A stretch of 64,000 nucleotides of DNA from Streptomyces sp. NBC_00271 (GTDB taxonomy: Bacteria; Actinomycetota; Actinomycetes; Streptomycetales; Streptomycetaceae), in the NCBI RefSeq assembly GCF_036178845.1, contig NZ_CP108070.1, positions 10,478,001-10,542,000 of the forward strand, in the 5' to 3' direction. The translations under genes were made by a program, and so were the position numbers. Below the pieces are notes generated by a model, which ran no database searches, was not told the origin of the DNA, and saw only the letters and a program-made list of their open reading frames with translations. Positions 25,148 to 35,100 of the stretch are shown in pieces (position 1 is the stretch's first letter; each line of letters begins with the position of its first letter).

Positions 25148-26986
25148 TCAAGCGAAATAGCCGGGGAAGTCCTTGGCGGGTGTTCCGACGAGGTGCGCAC
25201 GATCGAGGAACGTGTTGTTCATTTCGCAGCTTGTCTCGGGCAGCAGGAGGCATGCGTGGCAGGCGGCCAGGTTGAGCCCCCCGACACCGTTGGCTTCGGC
25301 CTCCATGCACAAAGGGTCGCAGGAGCACCAGGCGGCGCGTTCCACGGCGAGCGACAGGCTCCTCGACAGCTCCGCGACCTCTCCTCGTGCGACGATGCCG
25401 CCCAGACTTCCTGCCGAGTCGCTGGTTGCCGTGTAGAGGAGGACCCCGCACATTTCGTCGTCGACGTAGAGCCGTTCCCGCAGGGACGCCGCAGGGTAGC
25501 CGCAGTCCAGGCTCCACTCGTTGATCAGCGCGTGCGCCAGGGTGTGCAGGAGGACGAAGCGTGACGTCAGCGGCGAGCGCGGATTCTCCCACTCCTGTTC
25601 CCGGAGCAGGTCCGCGTGCGCGGCTCGCATGCGGTCGGTCCGGTTGGAGTCGATACGGAGCACTGCCGACTCCCACCGGTGAAGTCGCTCCTGGTCCAGG
25701 GTGAGGAAGACGCCCTCGCCGACGACGTCGATGGCCGGGAGCCAGTCGAGGTCCGTGTTCCGGCTCAGGCGACCGATGCGATCACGATCGGCCTTCGAGC
25801 CTTGCGGGGGGCGGATGCGGGTGAAGCCGGTGAGGACCCGAACCTCGCGGAGACGTTTGACCAACATCACCCGGTCGATGCCCGGGACATCGGATCGCTG
25901 CGCGTCCTGTGGGGGTTCGCACACGAAGTGCTTGTTCTCGGGAGTGTCCTCGGTGACCTTGGAAAGCTGCTCGTACTCCTCCTGCCGGAGCGGCTCGCCG
26001 GCGGCGAATCGGATCTCGTCCTCGTCGTCCTCCGCAGGCTCGGGTTGGACTGCGTTCTCAAGGGTGCGGACGGTGCGCAGTACCTGGGAGGCGGAGTATC
26101 CGCCGGGCGTCAGCCAGCCTTCGTCCTGTGCGAACTCCGCGATGCGCTCGTCGCTCTTGCCGACGAGGTGTCTGCGGTGCGCCTCGACGAGTTCCATCAG
26201 TTCCGTGTGCCACGGCGGGATCGACAGGGCTGAGCGCAGGTCGGCGAACCAGGCTGCCGAGGAACCGCGCTGGAGGGTTTGCAAGGGACGCTTGCATCCG
26301 CGCTCCGTGGCGCCGCGGCCCAGCCACGGGCGGGTGCCGCGGCAGCGAAGGCCCAGGCGGCGCAGAGCCGCCTTGCCGAAGGCACCCTCCATCGAGGCCT
26401 TCCGCCCGCAGCTGCAGCTGATGACGATGCTGCGGAGACTGGCGGTGCGACCGTCGGTCTCCAAAGTCAGCTCACTGGTGGCTTGCGAGCACGTACGGGG
26501 GTGAGTGTCCTTGTGTTCCGGGTCGGCGTGGACCCAGGCCTCGTAGGGGAACTCGTCGAGATGCCCGTCCTCGCAGGCCACCATGAAGCGCGAGGGCGTC
26601 AGCAGGGTCGCGCATTGCGCGCAACGGTTGTCGCCCTCTGCCGCGCTCAGGTCGCGGAACGCCTTGAGCGCCTTGCATTGGGGGCACGCGTAGGTGTCCG
26701 GGAAACGACGCACGCGCACGCCACGCCCGGTGGCAACGCGCGCCGCGGGCGGCCGTCTGAACCCGTTGACGTGCAGCATCGGTTCCAGGCGCTGGTCTCG
26801 CAGGTCGGGTTCGCCCGTGACGTCCCAGGTGTCCAGGCCGCTGACGATGTAGGACTGGTCGGCCACGGCGAGCAGGCCACCCACGCCGTACGTCGTGATC
26901 TGTTGAGCCCGCCGGACAGAGCCTACGGAGGGGCGCTTGCGCTCGTCGCCGGGGGGAGTGGTGCCGGGGGTGATTCTGCGAGGCAT
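25148..26986 (-). CDS. drmB: DrmB: DUF1998-domain DISARM protein
   Basis: A 612-residue protein; the ATG at 26986 begins one base after the DrmA stop (TGA-c-ATG), so the long upstream frame is discarded. It starts with RRAQQITTYGVGGLLAV and has zinc-binding pairs (YACPQCKAL, RCAQCATLL, CEDGHLDEFP). The C-terminal DUF1998 domain has LLHTLAHALINEWS, CGYPAASLRERLY and a cysteine-rich end (CSCDPLCMEAEANG, NLAACHACLLLPETSCE). In DISARM, DrmB forms a complex with the DrmA helicase and loads onto phage DNA. All expected elements are present and length is normal. It is the last gene of the four-gene operon. Confidence 0.9.
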   Translation of the reverse strand: MPRRITPGTTPPGDERKRPSVGSVRRAQQITTYGVGGLLAVADQSYIVSGLDTWDVTGEPDLRDQRLEPMLHVNGFRRPPAARVATGRGVRVRRFPDTYACPQCKALKAFRDLSAAEGDNRCAQCATLLTPSRFMVACEDGHLDEFPYEAWVHADPEHKDTHPRTCSQATSELTLETDGRTASLRSIVISCSCGRKASMEGAFGKAALRRLGLRCRGTRPWLGRGATERGCKRPLQTLQRGSSAAWFADLRSALSIPPWHTELMELVEAHRRHLVGKSDERIAEFAQDEGWLTPGGYSASQVLRTVRTLENAVQPEPAEDDEDEIRFAAGEPLRQEEYEQLSKVTEDTPENKHFVCEPPQDAQRSDVPGIDRVMLVKRLREVRVLTGFTRIRPPQGSKADRDRIGRLSRNTDLDWLPAIDVVGEGVFLTLDQERLHRWESAVLRIDSNRTDRMRAAHADLLREQEWENPRSPLTSRFVLLHTLAHALINEWSLDCGYPAASLRERLYVDDEMCGVLLYTATSDSAGSLGGIVARGEVAELSRSLSLAVERAAWCSCDPLCMEAEANGVGGLNLAACHACLLLPETSCEMNNTFLDRAHLVGTPAKDFPGYFA

Positions 26987-26987
26987 G

Positions 26988-29900
26988 TCAGCTCTCCAGG
27001 TACAGGTGGGACTCGACATCGACGTCGCGCAGGCTCCACAGGGTGGGACGGGCTTTGGTGAGGTCGTGGTCCTCGTGGGTGCGCAGCAGGGCGAGGTCCG
27101 GCCGGCGGCGGGGGTTGGCCTTGAACGTGAAGGCGGCCTCGTACTCCAGCTTTTCGTTGGTCTCGACGAGTTGACGCCACTGGTCGACGAAGACGCGGAT
27201 CTCCGCATCCGCGTGGTCGGCCTCGGCAGGCGAGACGCGGCGGATGCGTTCGACCAACTGCTCGCGGGTCGAGTTCAGTTGGGAGGCGAATTCGTTCACG
27301 TTCTTGGCGTCCGTGTTGTCCCGGATCTCCGGATGCAGGAGGCGGGCGAGTCCGAGGAAGGCGGCATGCAGGGCCTTGTCGCGGGCGCGGGCGGCGAACG
27401 GCGTCACGCTGGTCGACTCGACCTGTCGGTAGAGGGCCGAGTGGTAGCTGACGAAGTTCTCGTAGTGGGACAGGTCCCTGGATCGTGCCGCGTTGAACAG
27501 GGTGACGACGAGACCGGGGTGGGCACGACCGACACGACTGGTGGCCTGGATGTACTCGGCAGTGGTCTGCGGCTGCCCCGTCACGGCCATCAGGCCCAGG
27601 CGGTCGAAGTCGACACCGACGGAGATGATGTTGGTCGCCAACGGCACGTCCAACGCCGATCCGGTTTGCAGGGATCGCCCGAGGGCGCCGAGCAGTGCGG
27701 GAAGGTCGCTGGAGGGAACGCGGCTGGTGATCTCGGTCGGCAGGACCTGCCGGGGCTCCACCCCGTCACGCGCGGCGAGCGTCCGCAGCCGTTCGTTGAC
27801 GTCGGCGTTGACCTGCAGCTCGGCGGCGCCGAGCAGGCGCAGGCTATTGAAGTACCCCACCAGCGTCCAGTAGGCGTCTCGTACCTCCTCGTCCGGGCAC
27901 GGCAGGTGCTGGGCGTTGTGGAGCAGGGACGCGTAGGCGCGGATGAGGAGGGTCGCTTGGGAGAGCCCGGGCGCGAGAAGGCCGACATAGAGACGCGAGG
28001 GCCTGCTTACCGCGGGTGCCTGGACGGCGAACCACGAATCGCGGGCGTCCAGGCCGGACGGCGGGAACTGCGCCACGCCCCTGCCGAAAAGGGCCTGTCC
28101 TTGCTCCTGGGCGCGGCGGATCGTCGCGGTGGAGGCGATGATCTTCGGTTGGGCGCATGCGATGTCCACGGCCGCCTCGTAGAGACCGGCGAGAGTTCCC
28201 AGCGGGCCGGAGATCAGGTGCAGTTCGTCCTGGATGACGAGCTCGGGCGGTGGAGTCTTCTGCCAGAGCCGGTCCTCGTCTCGGTTGAATAGGGCCGCGA
28301 CGTCCTCGCGCCAGGCGATGCGGGCGAACTTGTCGGCGGTGGCGATCACGAGCGTGGGGCGCACCCGGTAGAGCTCCGTGTCCACGACGTGCACGGGCAG
28401 CCCGGCGGAGAAGTCGCATGCCCGGTCGTCGCACTGTATGACCATGCGCTTTGCGGCCAGGTCGACCGTATGGTTGCGGACCAGCAAAGGAGTGCCGCAC
28501 CAGGGGCAGTTCTTGAGCTGGACGGGGTTTTCCTCCTGGAGCTTCTCGCCTCGCGCCAGCTTCTTCAGTGCCTTGTCGGCGTTCTTGAGCCTGTTGGGTG
28601 TTGCGGCCTTGCCCACCCACATGCCGATGGAGATCTGTTCCTGCCCCAGCCGCTCGGGTTGCTGGGCCCGCACGCGCTCCATCGCGCAGATCAGAAGGGC
28701 CGCACGTTCGAACTGCTGCAGGGTCAGCAGACGCAGGGTGTAGCGCATGAGCACGCTCACCCCGGCCCCGGCCGCGCCGTGGCGCAGACGGCGATGGAAG
28801 ACGGTGAAGGCGATCAACCCGAGGTAGGCCTCCGTCTTGCCGCCACCGGTGGGGAACCACAGCAGGTCGGCGACGGCCCGGTCGGGATGGGCCGCGTCCA
28901 CGGTGCCGTTCAGGCACAGCAGCACGAACCCGAGCTGGAACGGCCTCCACGCGCCTTCGGGCGAGGGCGCACCGGCCCGCTCCCGTTTGATCCACTGGCC
29001 TCTGCCGCGCTGCACCGCCATGACACGGTTGGCCAGCCGAAACGCCTCCAACGCATCGGGATCGCGTTCCAGGAGGTCGACTCCCGCGCTCATGCGCTGC
29101 CGTGCGGTGCGGCAGTGCTCCAGCTGCTCCTCCGCAAGGCGCAGATAGGCGGGATCGCCGTAGATTCCCTCGCGCAGGAGATCCGCGTCCGCGCTCCGCT
29201 CCATGATCCACTCTTCGTACAGGGCGACGAAGGTGCGAAGAGAACCGATCAGCTCGTGCTTCGGGGCCTGGGCGAGGTGCTGCATTCCCAGGAGTTCCAC
29301 GGGGACGGAGGAGTTGGAGTCGGACAGGAGGACCTCGCTCACGGGGACGTGCTCGGTCCACACGCAGGCGATTCCCGCGGGCGCGGTGTGCCGCTCGGGT
29401 CGATCGACCGGTGAGGGGGACCAGGACCAGTTCGCGGCACAGCCGTGGCCGACGGCGAAGGTCGGGGCATGACGATGCAGGAGCAGGGCGAGCCGGCTCT
29501 CGTCGTCGAGATCGCGGACCGTGGGCCGCTCGACGAGTGCCGGGACTCCGTCCGGGACCGTGATCCGCAGTCCCACCTGGAAGAAGCACCTGGGATCCTT
29601 GATCTCCTGCTGCTCCACGGTGTGGGTGTTCATCAAGGTGGCGGTCACGGAGATCGTGCCGCGGGGTCCGCGAGGGGGACGGACCCGCAGATGCAGGGAC
29701 AGGCCCTCGGCGAGTTCCACAGCCTTGCGGGGCGGGTCCAGGACATCCACCGGCGTGACGGTGAGCTGCAGGGGACGGCGGCGCCAGCGCACCTCGGGTT
29801 GCCGGGTGCTGCGCTGTTCGGCTCGCTCGGGCGCGGCCGGTTCGCCTGCGGCGTCCACCGGGTCGTACACGGCGGCGAACGCGTGCACCAGTACGTGAGG

Positions 29901-30239
29901 GCTGCGCGCGGGGTCGACGGCGAAGGTGAGGCCGGTCGCCGAGGGGCGGGCGACCCTGGCGAGCACGATGCCCCCGTCGGGGGTCTCGTCCACCGTCACG
30001 GTGGAGTCGGCGTCGTCGAGGTCCTGCACCGCGGCGTCCGGGTCCGGTTCGGGGTGCTCTTGCTGCGCCGGGTCCACGACGCGGGGAAACAGCACCCCCG
30101 TGGAGTAGGTGGTGACGGGCCAGTCGTCGAGGATCTCGACGTCCTGGTGGTGCTCGCCGTGGGGGCCCAGCAGGTCCGACTTCAGTTGCTGGGCCAACTG
30201 TCCACGCAGCCGGTAGTGCTGCGTGTGATCGTCCGTCAT
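26988..30239 (-). CDS. drmA: DrmA: DISARM SF2-type helicase
   Basis: A 1083-residue protein; its ATG overlaps the UvrD stop as ATGA. The N-terminal 400 residues are DISARM specific. The helicase core has Walker A FPTGGGKTEAYLG (about residue 460), motif II as IQDELHLISGPLG (about 665), motif III STATIRRA, and C-terminal motifs SVGVDFDRLG and YIQATSRVGR, plus a CPWCGTPLLV zinc pair. DrmA is the ATPase of the DrmAB core, shown in DISARM to bind DNA and be autoinhibited until triggered. Everything looks intact. Its partners here are unusual: a GHKL-helicase fusion and a UvrD helicase upstream, and no methyltransferase or DrmC downstream. Confidence 0.92.
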   Translation of the reverse strand: MTDDHTQHYRLRGQLAQQLKSDLLGPHGEHHQDVEILDDWPVTTYSTGVLFPRVVDPAQQEHPEPDPDAAVQDLDDADSTVTVDETPDGGIVLARVARPSATGLTFAVDPARSPHVLVHAFAAVYDPVDAAGEPAAPERAEQRSTRQPEVRWRRRPLQLTVTPVDVLDPPRKAVELAEGLSLHLRVRPPRGPRGTISVTATLMNTHTVEQQEIKDPRCFFQVGLRITVPDGVPALVERPTVRDLDDESRLALLLHRHAPTFAVGHGCAANWSWSPSPVDRPERHTAPAGIACVWTEHVPVSEVLLSDSNSSVPVELLGMQHLAQAPKHELIGSLRTFVALYEEWIMERSADADLLREGIYGDPAYLRLAEEQLEHCRTARQRMSAGVDLLERDPDALEAFRLANRVMAVQRGRGQWIKRERAGAPSPEGAWRPFQLGFVLLCLNGTVDAAHPDRAVADLLWFPTGGGKTEAYLGLIAFTVFHRRLRHGAAGAGVSVLMRYTLRLLTLQQFERAALLICAMERVRAQQPERLGQEQISIGMWVGKAATPNRLKNADKALKKLARGEKLQEENPVQLKNCPWCGTPLLVRNHTVDLAAKRMVIQCDDRACDFSAGLPVHVVDTELYRVRPTLVIATADKFARIAWREDVAALFNRDEDRLWQKTPPPELVIQDELHLISGPLGTLAGLYEAAVDIACAQPKIIASTATIRRAQEQGQALFGRGVAQFPPSGLDARDSWFAVQAPAVSRPSRLYVGLLAPGLSQATLLIRAYASLLHNAQHLPCPDEEVRDAYWTLVGYFNSLRLLGAAELQVNADVNERLRTLAARDGVEPRQVLPTEITSRVPSSDLPALLGALGRSLQTGSALDVPLATNIISVGVDFDRLGLMAVTGQPQTTAEYIQATSRVGRAHPGLVVTLFNAARSRDLSHYENFVSYHSALYRQVESTSVTPFAARARDKALHAAFLGLARLLHPEIRDNTDAKNVNEFASQLNSTREQLVERIRRVSPAEADHADAEIRVFVDQWRQLVETNEKLEYEAAFTFKANPRRRPDLALLRTHEDHDLTKARPTLWSLRDVDVESHLYLES

Positions 30240-32146
30240 GCGTCGTCGTCCTTGCGGTCGTAGTGGAACCGGCCGATTCCCATCGGCCGCGGTGCGAGCC
30301 AGAGCCCGCAGGGGCCCAGACCGGCGCGGACGGCCGCGGCGTCCTCGCCGGCGACGGTCTCGACGAGGTCGATCCGCGTTCCGGTGATGCGGCCGGGCCA
30401 GGCCGTCGGCCGATGCGCGGGCCGTTGCTGCATGAAGCGGTAGAGGTCGCGGCGGAAGGCTTCGGAGGCGACAGCGACGATCTGTTCGTCGTGCACAAGG
30501 GCGTAACCGGGGGCCGTTCGGCTGTCATGGGCCGCGGGCACGTCGTCCAGCCGCGTCCAGACCACCTCGTCGCCGGGCATCACCTCGGCCGCCAGGTACT
30601 CCTGAATCTGCCGCGGGTCGCAGGCGACGTGCTCGAGCCCTGCGGGATGGCCACGATGGACGTCCCCACCGAGCAACGAGAGCCCCAATCGCCAGCTCGC
30701 GTTGTAGCCATAGTGTCCCCACCGCTGCACGCCCCTGACCTTGCGTACCAGCGGGAAACCACGACGACGGGCGAGGTGTTCCTCGGGCGGCTGCAAGCGA
30801 TACAGCTCGTGGCGGGCCCGGGTCATCGCGACGTAGAGGGCCCGGGCGGCGTCGCAGCGGTCGGCGTCCACCTGCTCGTGCTCGTCCTCCAACGGGCCCG
30901 GGTCGACGACGAGCACCCGATCGAACTCCAGACCCTTGGCCCGGTGGAACGTGGAGACGAGCAGCCCGCCCTCGTGCGGTGTCACGAGAGCGTCCGGCAG
31001 ATTCCCGCGGGCGACGGCTTCACGCAGCCGCCTCGGCTCGACGACGCGCCCGGTGCGGTCGCCCGCCGCCCGCAGGAGCAGCTGCCACGCGCTGCGGCCC
31101 TGGTCGGGATCGGGTGCGTGCGCCAGAGCCTGCCAGGCCTCGAGGAACCGGTCCTGAGGGATCGAGACAGCGTCCGGCAGCCGGGACACGACCTGGGCCA
31201 CCCACGCGGGCACGGCGTGGTCCTCGGCACCTCTGCGGACACGGTGATCGATGCCCAGATCCGCCAACCATCGCGAGATCAGCAGCGCGTCGCCGTTGGT
31301 GGCGCACAGGACGCCGGTGCTGACCTCCGCCTCGCACAGCGAGGCGCGCAGGTAGGGAACCTGCAGGTCGCCGAAGTCCAGCCTCGAGGCCAACTCCGTG
31401 CGCAGCTGCTCGTGCACCGCGTCGGCCTGCGCACGCGTGGTGCAGGCACGCACCGCGGCCTCGTAGGGGCGGGCACAGGCGGCCTCGTCGCAAGCGGCAC
31501 GGAAATTCTCCTCGAGAGTGCATTCCACGAGTTCGCCCGCGAACCGCCCGCGCAGCCAGGAGAAGAACCTGCCCGTCTCGCCCGCCCGCTCCTCGGGATC
31601 CTTGACCTGGAATCCGTAGATGGCCTGGGCGGGGTCGCCGACCACGGTGAATCCGCACTCGTAGGCCTCCAGGAAGGCCTGAACGAGTCGTCGTCGATCA
31701 CCGACCAGGTCCTGTACCTCGTCGATGACGACGTGTCGGACCTCGTCGAGCGACTGCGGTGCGCGGCTCTCGTCCTCGACGAGTTCGATGGCCGCACGGA
31801 TCCGTTCGTCGAAGGAGCGGGCGTGCCAGTTCTCGTCGTGCGCGGCCTCACGCAGCAGACTCAGAGCCCAGGCGTCGAACGTCGACACGCGCACGTGCCG
31901 GGACCTGCCGCCCAACAGGTGCAGGCGGTCGCGGATCTCGGCCGAGGCGGCGCGCGAGAAGGTCAGCACCAGGAGGTCCCCGCCCGCGAGACCTTCAGAG
32001 ACCAAGTGTTCGATCCGCCTGACCAGTGTGAAGGTCTTGCCGGTTCCGGCGCCTGCGGTGACCAGCGCCTTGCACTGCGCCGGCTCCTGGACGACGCGGC
32101 GCTGAGCCGTCGTGAGTTCCACCGTGCCGGTCACGGAGCCGGTCAC
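30236..32146 (-). CDS. UvrD/Rep-type superfamily 1 helicase
   Basis: A 636-residue protein. The GTG at 32146 overlaps the stop of the upstream GHKL gene as GTGA; upstream extension of the frame is antisense. Motifs: Q-motif LTTAQRRVVQ, Walker A TAGAGTGKTFTLVRR (about 30-44), VLTFSRAASAEI (Ia), VIDEVQDL (II), VVGDPAQAIYGF (III), LEENFRA (IV), STFHRAKGLEFDRVLV (V) and LYVAMTRARHEL (VI). It is therefore a complete, probably active 3'-5' DNA helicase/translocase. The C-terminal 130 residues are unassigned. UvrD helicases occur in several defence systems (for example Gabija GajB); pairing with DrmAB is not part of described DISARM classes as I know them. Confidence 0.9.
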   Translation of the reverse strand: MTGSVTGTVELTTAQRRVVQEPAQCKALVTAGAGTGKTFTLVRRIEHLVSEGLAGGDLLVLTFSRAASAEIRDRLHLLGGRSRHVRVSTFDAWALSLLREAAHDENWHARSFDERIRAAIELVEDESRAPQSLDEVRHVVIDEVQDLVGDRRRLVQAFLEAYECGFTVVGDPAQAIYGFQVKDPEERAGETGRFFSWLRGRFAGELVECTLEENFRAACDEAACARPYEAAVRACTTRAQADAVHEQLRTELASRLDFGDLQVPYLRASLCEAEVSTGVLCATNGDALLISRWLADLGIDHRVRRGAEDHAVPAWVAQVVSRLPDAVSIPQDRFLEAWQALAHAPDPDQGRSAWQLLLRAAGDRTGRVVEPRRLREAVARGNLPDALVTPHEGGLLVSTFHRAKGLEFDRVLVVDPGPLEDEHEQVDADRCDAARALYVAMTRARHELYRLQPPEEHLARRRGFPLVRKVRGVQRWGHYGYNASWRLGLSLLGGDVHRGHPAGLEHVACDPRQIQEYLAAEVMPGDEVVWTRLDDVPAAHDSRTAPGYALVHDEQIVAVASEAFRRDLYRFMQQRPAHRPTAWPGRITGTRIDLVETVAGEDAAAVRAGLGPCGLWLAPRPMGIGRFHYDRKDDDA

Positions 32147-35100
32147 CGGTTCGCCCTGTGCCACAGATGCTCCATGCGTGTGTAGGCAAGTCCACGACCG
32201 AAGTTCTCGATGTTGTCGGCCACGTTGAGGATCCGGCAGGACTCCTTGCCCCCGTTGAGCTCGCCGCGCAGACCCCGGCCGATCATCTGGATGTAGGTGT
32301 TGGGGCTGAACGTGGGGCGGGCGACCACGACGGCACGCACGGCAGGGGCGTCGAACCCCTGCGTCAGCACCTTGTAGTTGGTCAGGACTCGGATCTTCTT
32401 GTCCTTGAACGCGGCGATGCGGCGCCGCCTGATGCTCGGCGGCGTCCTCCCGTCGATCGAGGCCGCCGTGATGCCGCGATCCTGCAGCAGTGCGGCAAGG
32501 ACCTGGGCGTGCTCCACCGAGGTGGCGAAGACCAGGATCGGCCAGTCGGCGGGCAGTTCCTCGATCCGGTCCACGATGCGCCGGGTGCGTTCGACGTCCT
32601 GGGCGAGGCGACTGACGACCTCGGCCGGCAGCGTCATCGCGTTCGTGCTGCGCGTCTCGGCCACCTGCTGGGCCGTCAGCGTGTACGAGCCGCCGAGGAG
32701 TTCCTCGTGCTCGACCTTGGCCAGGACCTTCAACGCCTGAAGGTGCCCGTAGGCGTCGTCGTTGTCGAACACCCCGAAGTCGAGACGCTTGTGCCCGAAA
32801 CGGGAGGCCAGGGTCCGCGTCTCGTCGTCGCTGTCCCCGCGGAAGGCGGTGGCCGTCAGACCGATCAGGTGGCGCGAGGTCCGGTACTGGTCGATGCCCA
32901 GAGCGTCCAGGATCCGTGTGTAAGTCTTCGGCACGGCGAAGTGAGCCTCGTCGACGATGGCGAGGGAGCATTCACGCAGCCAGGCGTAGTCCTCCTTCGG
33001 GAGTCGTTTGACGGCCGTGTCGTCGATGGCGACCACCACCTGCGGCCCGTCGACGACGGGAACGGCGTCCGGGATGCCGCCCCACAGACGGGTGATGCGC
33101 AGCGGCTGGTCCGTTCCCACGGTCTGCCAGACGTAGGCCCAGGTCTCGATGGCCTGTTCGGCCAGCTCCTGGCTCTGGGAGATCCACAGGATCGGGCCGT
33201 CGAGCAGGCCGTCGCGCAGCGCGCGGACACCGGCCTCGGCGGCGATCCGCGTCTTGCCCGACCCGGTGGGGATCTGCAGCATGGCCCGCTTCTCCTCGCC
33301 CTGGGCGAGGTGCTCGTACATCCGCTGCACGAGCGCATCCTGGTAAGGGTGGAGCTTCAGCGGCTTTCGCGGTCCCGGGACCGTCTCGTACGGCTTGGGG
33401 CTGCTGGGGGTCTGCGGGTCGCCGGCCCACGCTTCCGGGAAGCCGTAGGTGCGCACGAAGCGTCGTGCCGGCGAAGCGCCGGTCCAGATCCGCGGCACGT
33501 CGAAGCCCGCGTCGGCGAGCGCCGGTGCCAGGACGCGCAGGATGTCCTCCCCGTGAGCGGCGATCAGCAGTTCGGCCGCTCGCAGGCCGTTGACCTGTCG
33601 CCCGCGCAGCTGTGCGTCGGCCAGCGCCAGCCCCGGCGGCAGCTCGGCCGTCAGCCGGTCCTCGCCGATGGCCAGGAGCAGCTTTCTGGTCGGATCGGTC
33701 TCCTGGCGGACCTTCAGCATCTTCTTGTCGTCCCGGTCCCGCGCCTGCTGGCGCAGGAGGCCGCGGCATCCGTCGGCTCCCAGCCGCAGCCCGAGGAGCC
33801 GATCGACGGCCCGCAGGGTCGACTCGTCGTCGCGCTCCCCGCACAGCAGCACCGTGAGTCCGTCGAGCGTCTCGGTCAGTGTCTGCTCTCGTCTGCCCTC
33901 CGGGGCACGGACGATCCTGACCAACTCGGTGCAGTGCGCCAGTTTCCAGGCCGCTCCCCGAGCAAGCACCTGACGCAGCCGAGGGAAGACGTCCGTCAGA
34001 GGAACCGGTTCCGTGAGCGGCACGGAGTGGATCTCCTCCACCAGAAGATCGGACGGGTTCCGGAAAGCGAACCGGTCGACCAGGAGTTGCGCGTCCACGT
34101 CAGCGGGGACGAGGAGCGCCGGCACACGCTCACGCAGCAGGACCTCGAACTGGTCCTGCTCGAACGTGACGGCGATGCTCTCGCGCTGCTTCAGCGCCCA
34201 GTCCTCGCCCACCCTGCAACGGAACAGGCGTGCCCCGTCTCCGAGGTTGTCCGAGGGGCCGGAGCCTGCGAGAAACGCGTAGGCGCTTCCGACGAATCCG
34301 ATGTCGGTCCCCGAGTCCGCGCGCAGAGCCAGTTCGCTCCACAAGGCAGGGGGCACGTCCTGGACCTTGGAGGGCAGCCGCAGCGCACGTGCGTGGGCTG
34401 CAGCAACCTCGGCGACGGGCAGGAGCCTGTCGTCCACCTCCAGCTCGGGACTCACTGCGGCCTTCGGCCGCCTCACACCAAGAGAGGTGGCCAGCATGCC
34501 CCGCTCGCGGAGCATCCAGATCAAAGGCGACTCGACGCTCAGGTCGCCCCCCTGACCGGAGGTTCGGGAACATCGCCAGTCGGGCACGAGCCCAGGGTCG
34601 GGCAGCTCTCGTACGAAGGCGGCCTTGCCTTCCGCGGACAGCTCCGCCAGGAGGTGCAGAGGCCCGGCAGGGTCCTGACCCATCAGGCTCACGGAGGACG
34701 GCCGAGGACGGGAACTGTTGGGTGGAAGACACGCGCAGAACTGGTTGTACATGACAGCGCTGTAGTCGTTGAACCAGGGATCCGAGCGAGGGTTCATCCG
34801 GGGCACCGGACGATCCACCGCGCCGAGCGCCTTGAGCACTTCCGTGTCGGCCGCGTGGAAGGCCGGGTCGATCAGGACCGCGGCGTCGCGCAGTCCGTCC
34901 GCGGGCACGACGGGTCCCGCCAGGATGCAGTTGCGCACGAGGCGGAACTGGCCGGTGGCGGTGCGCACCTTGAGCACCGTCTCCGGTGCGGGGTGGCGCT
35001 CCTTGACGACCTTGACCACCTCGTCGCGCTCGACGGTGCGTGTCAGCGTCCAGAAGTCCTCCCAGTCGTTGTTCCGATACCGGTCGAAGCCCGCGGTGAC

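Noticed and set aside
26937..30263. Long plus-strand frames (26937-28292, 28389-29414, 29445-30263) opposite drmA
   Set aside because: All are antisense of helicase motifs and lack ribosome sites or families.
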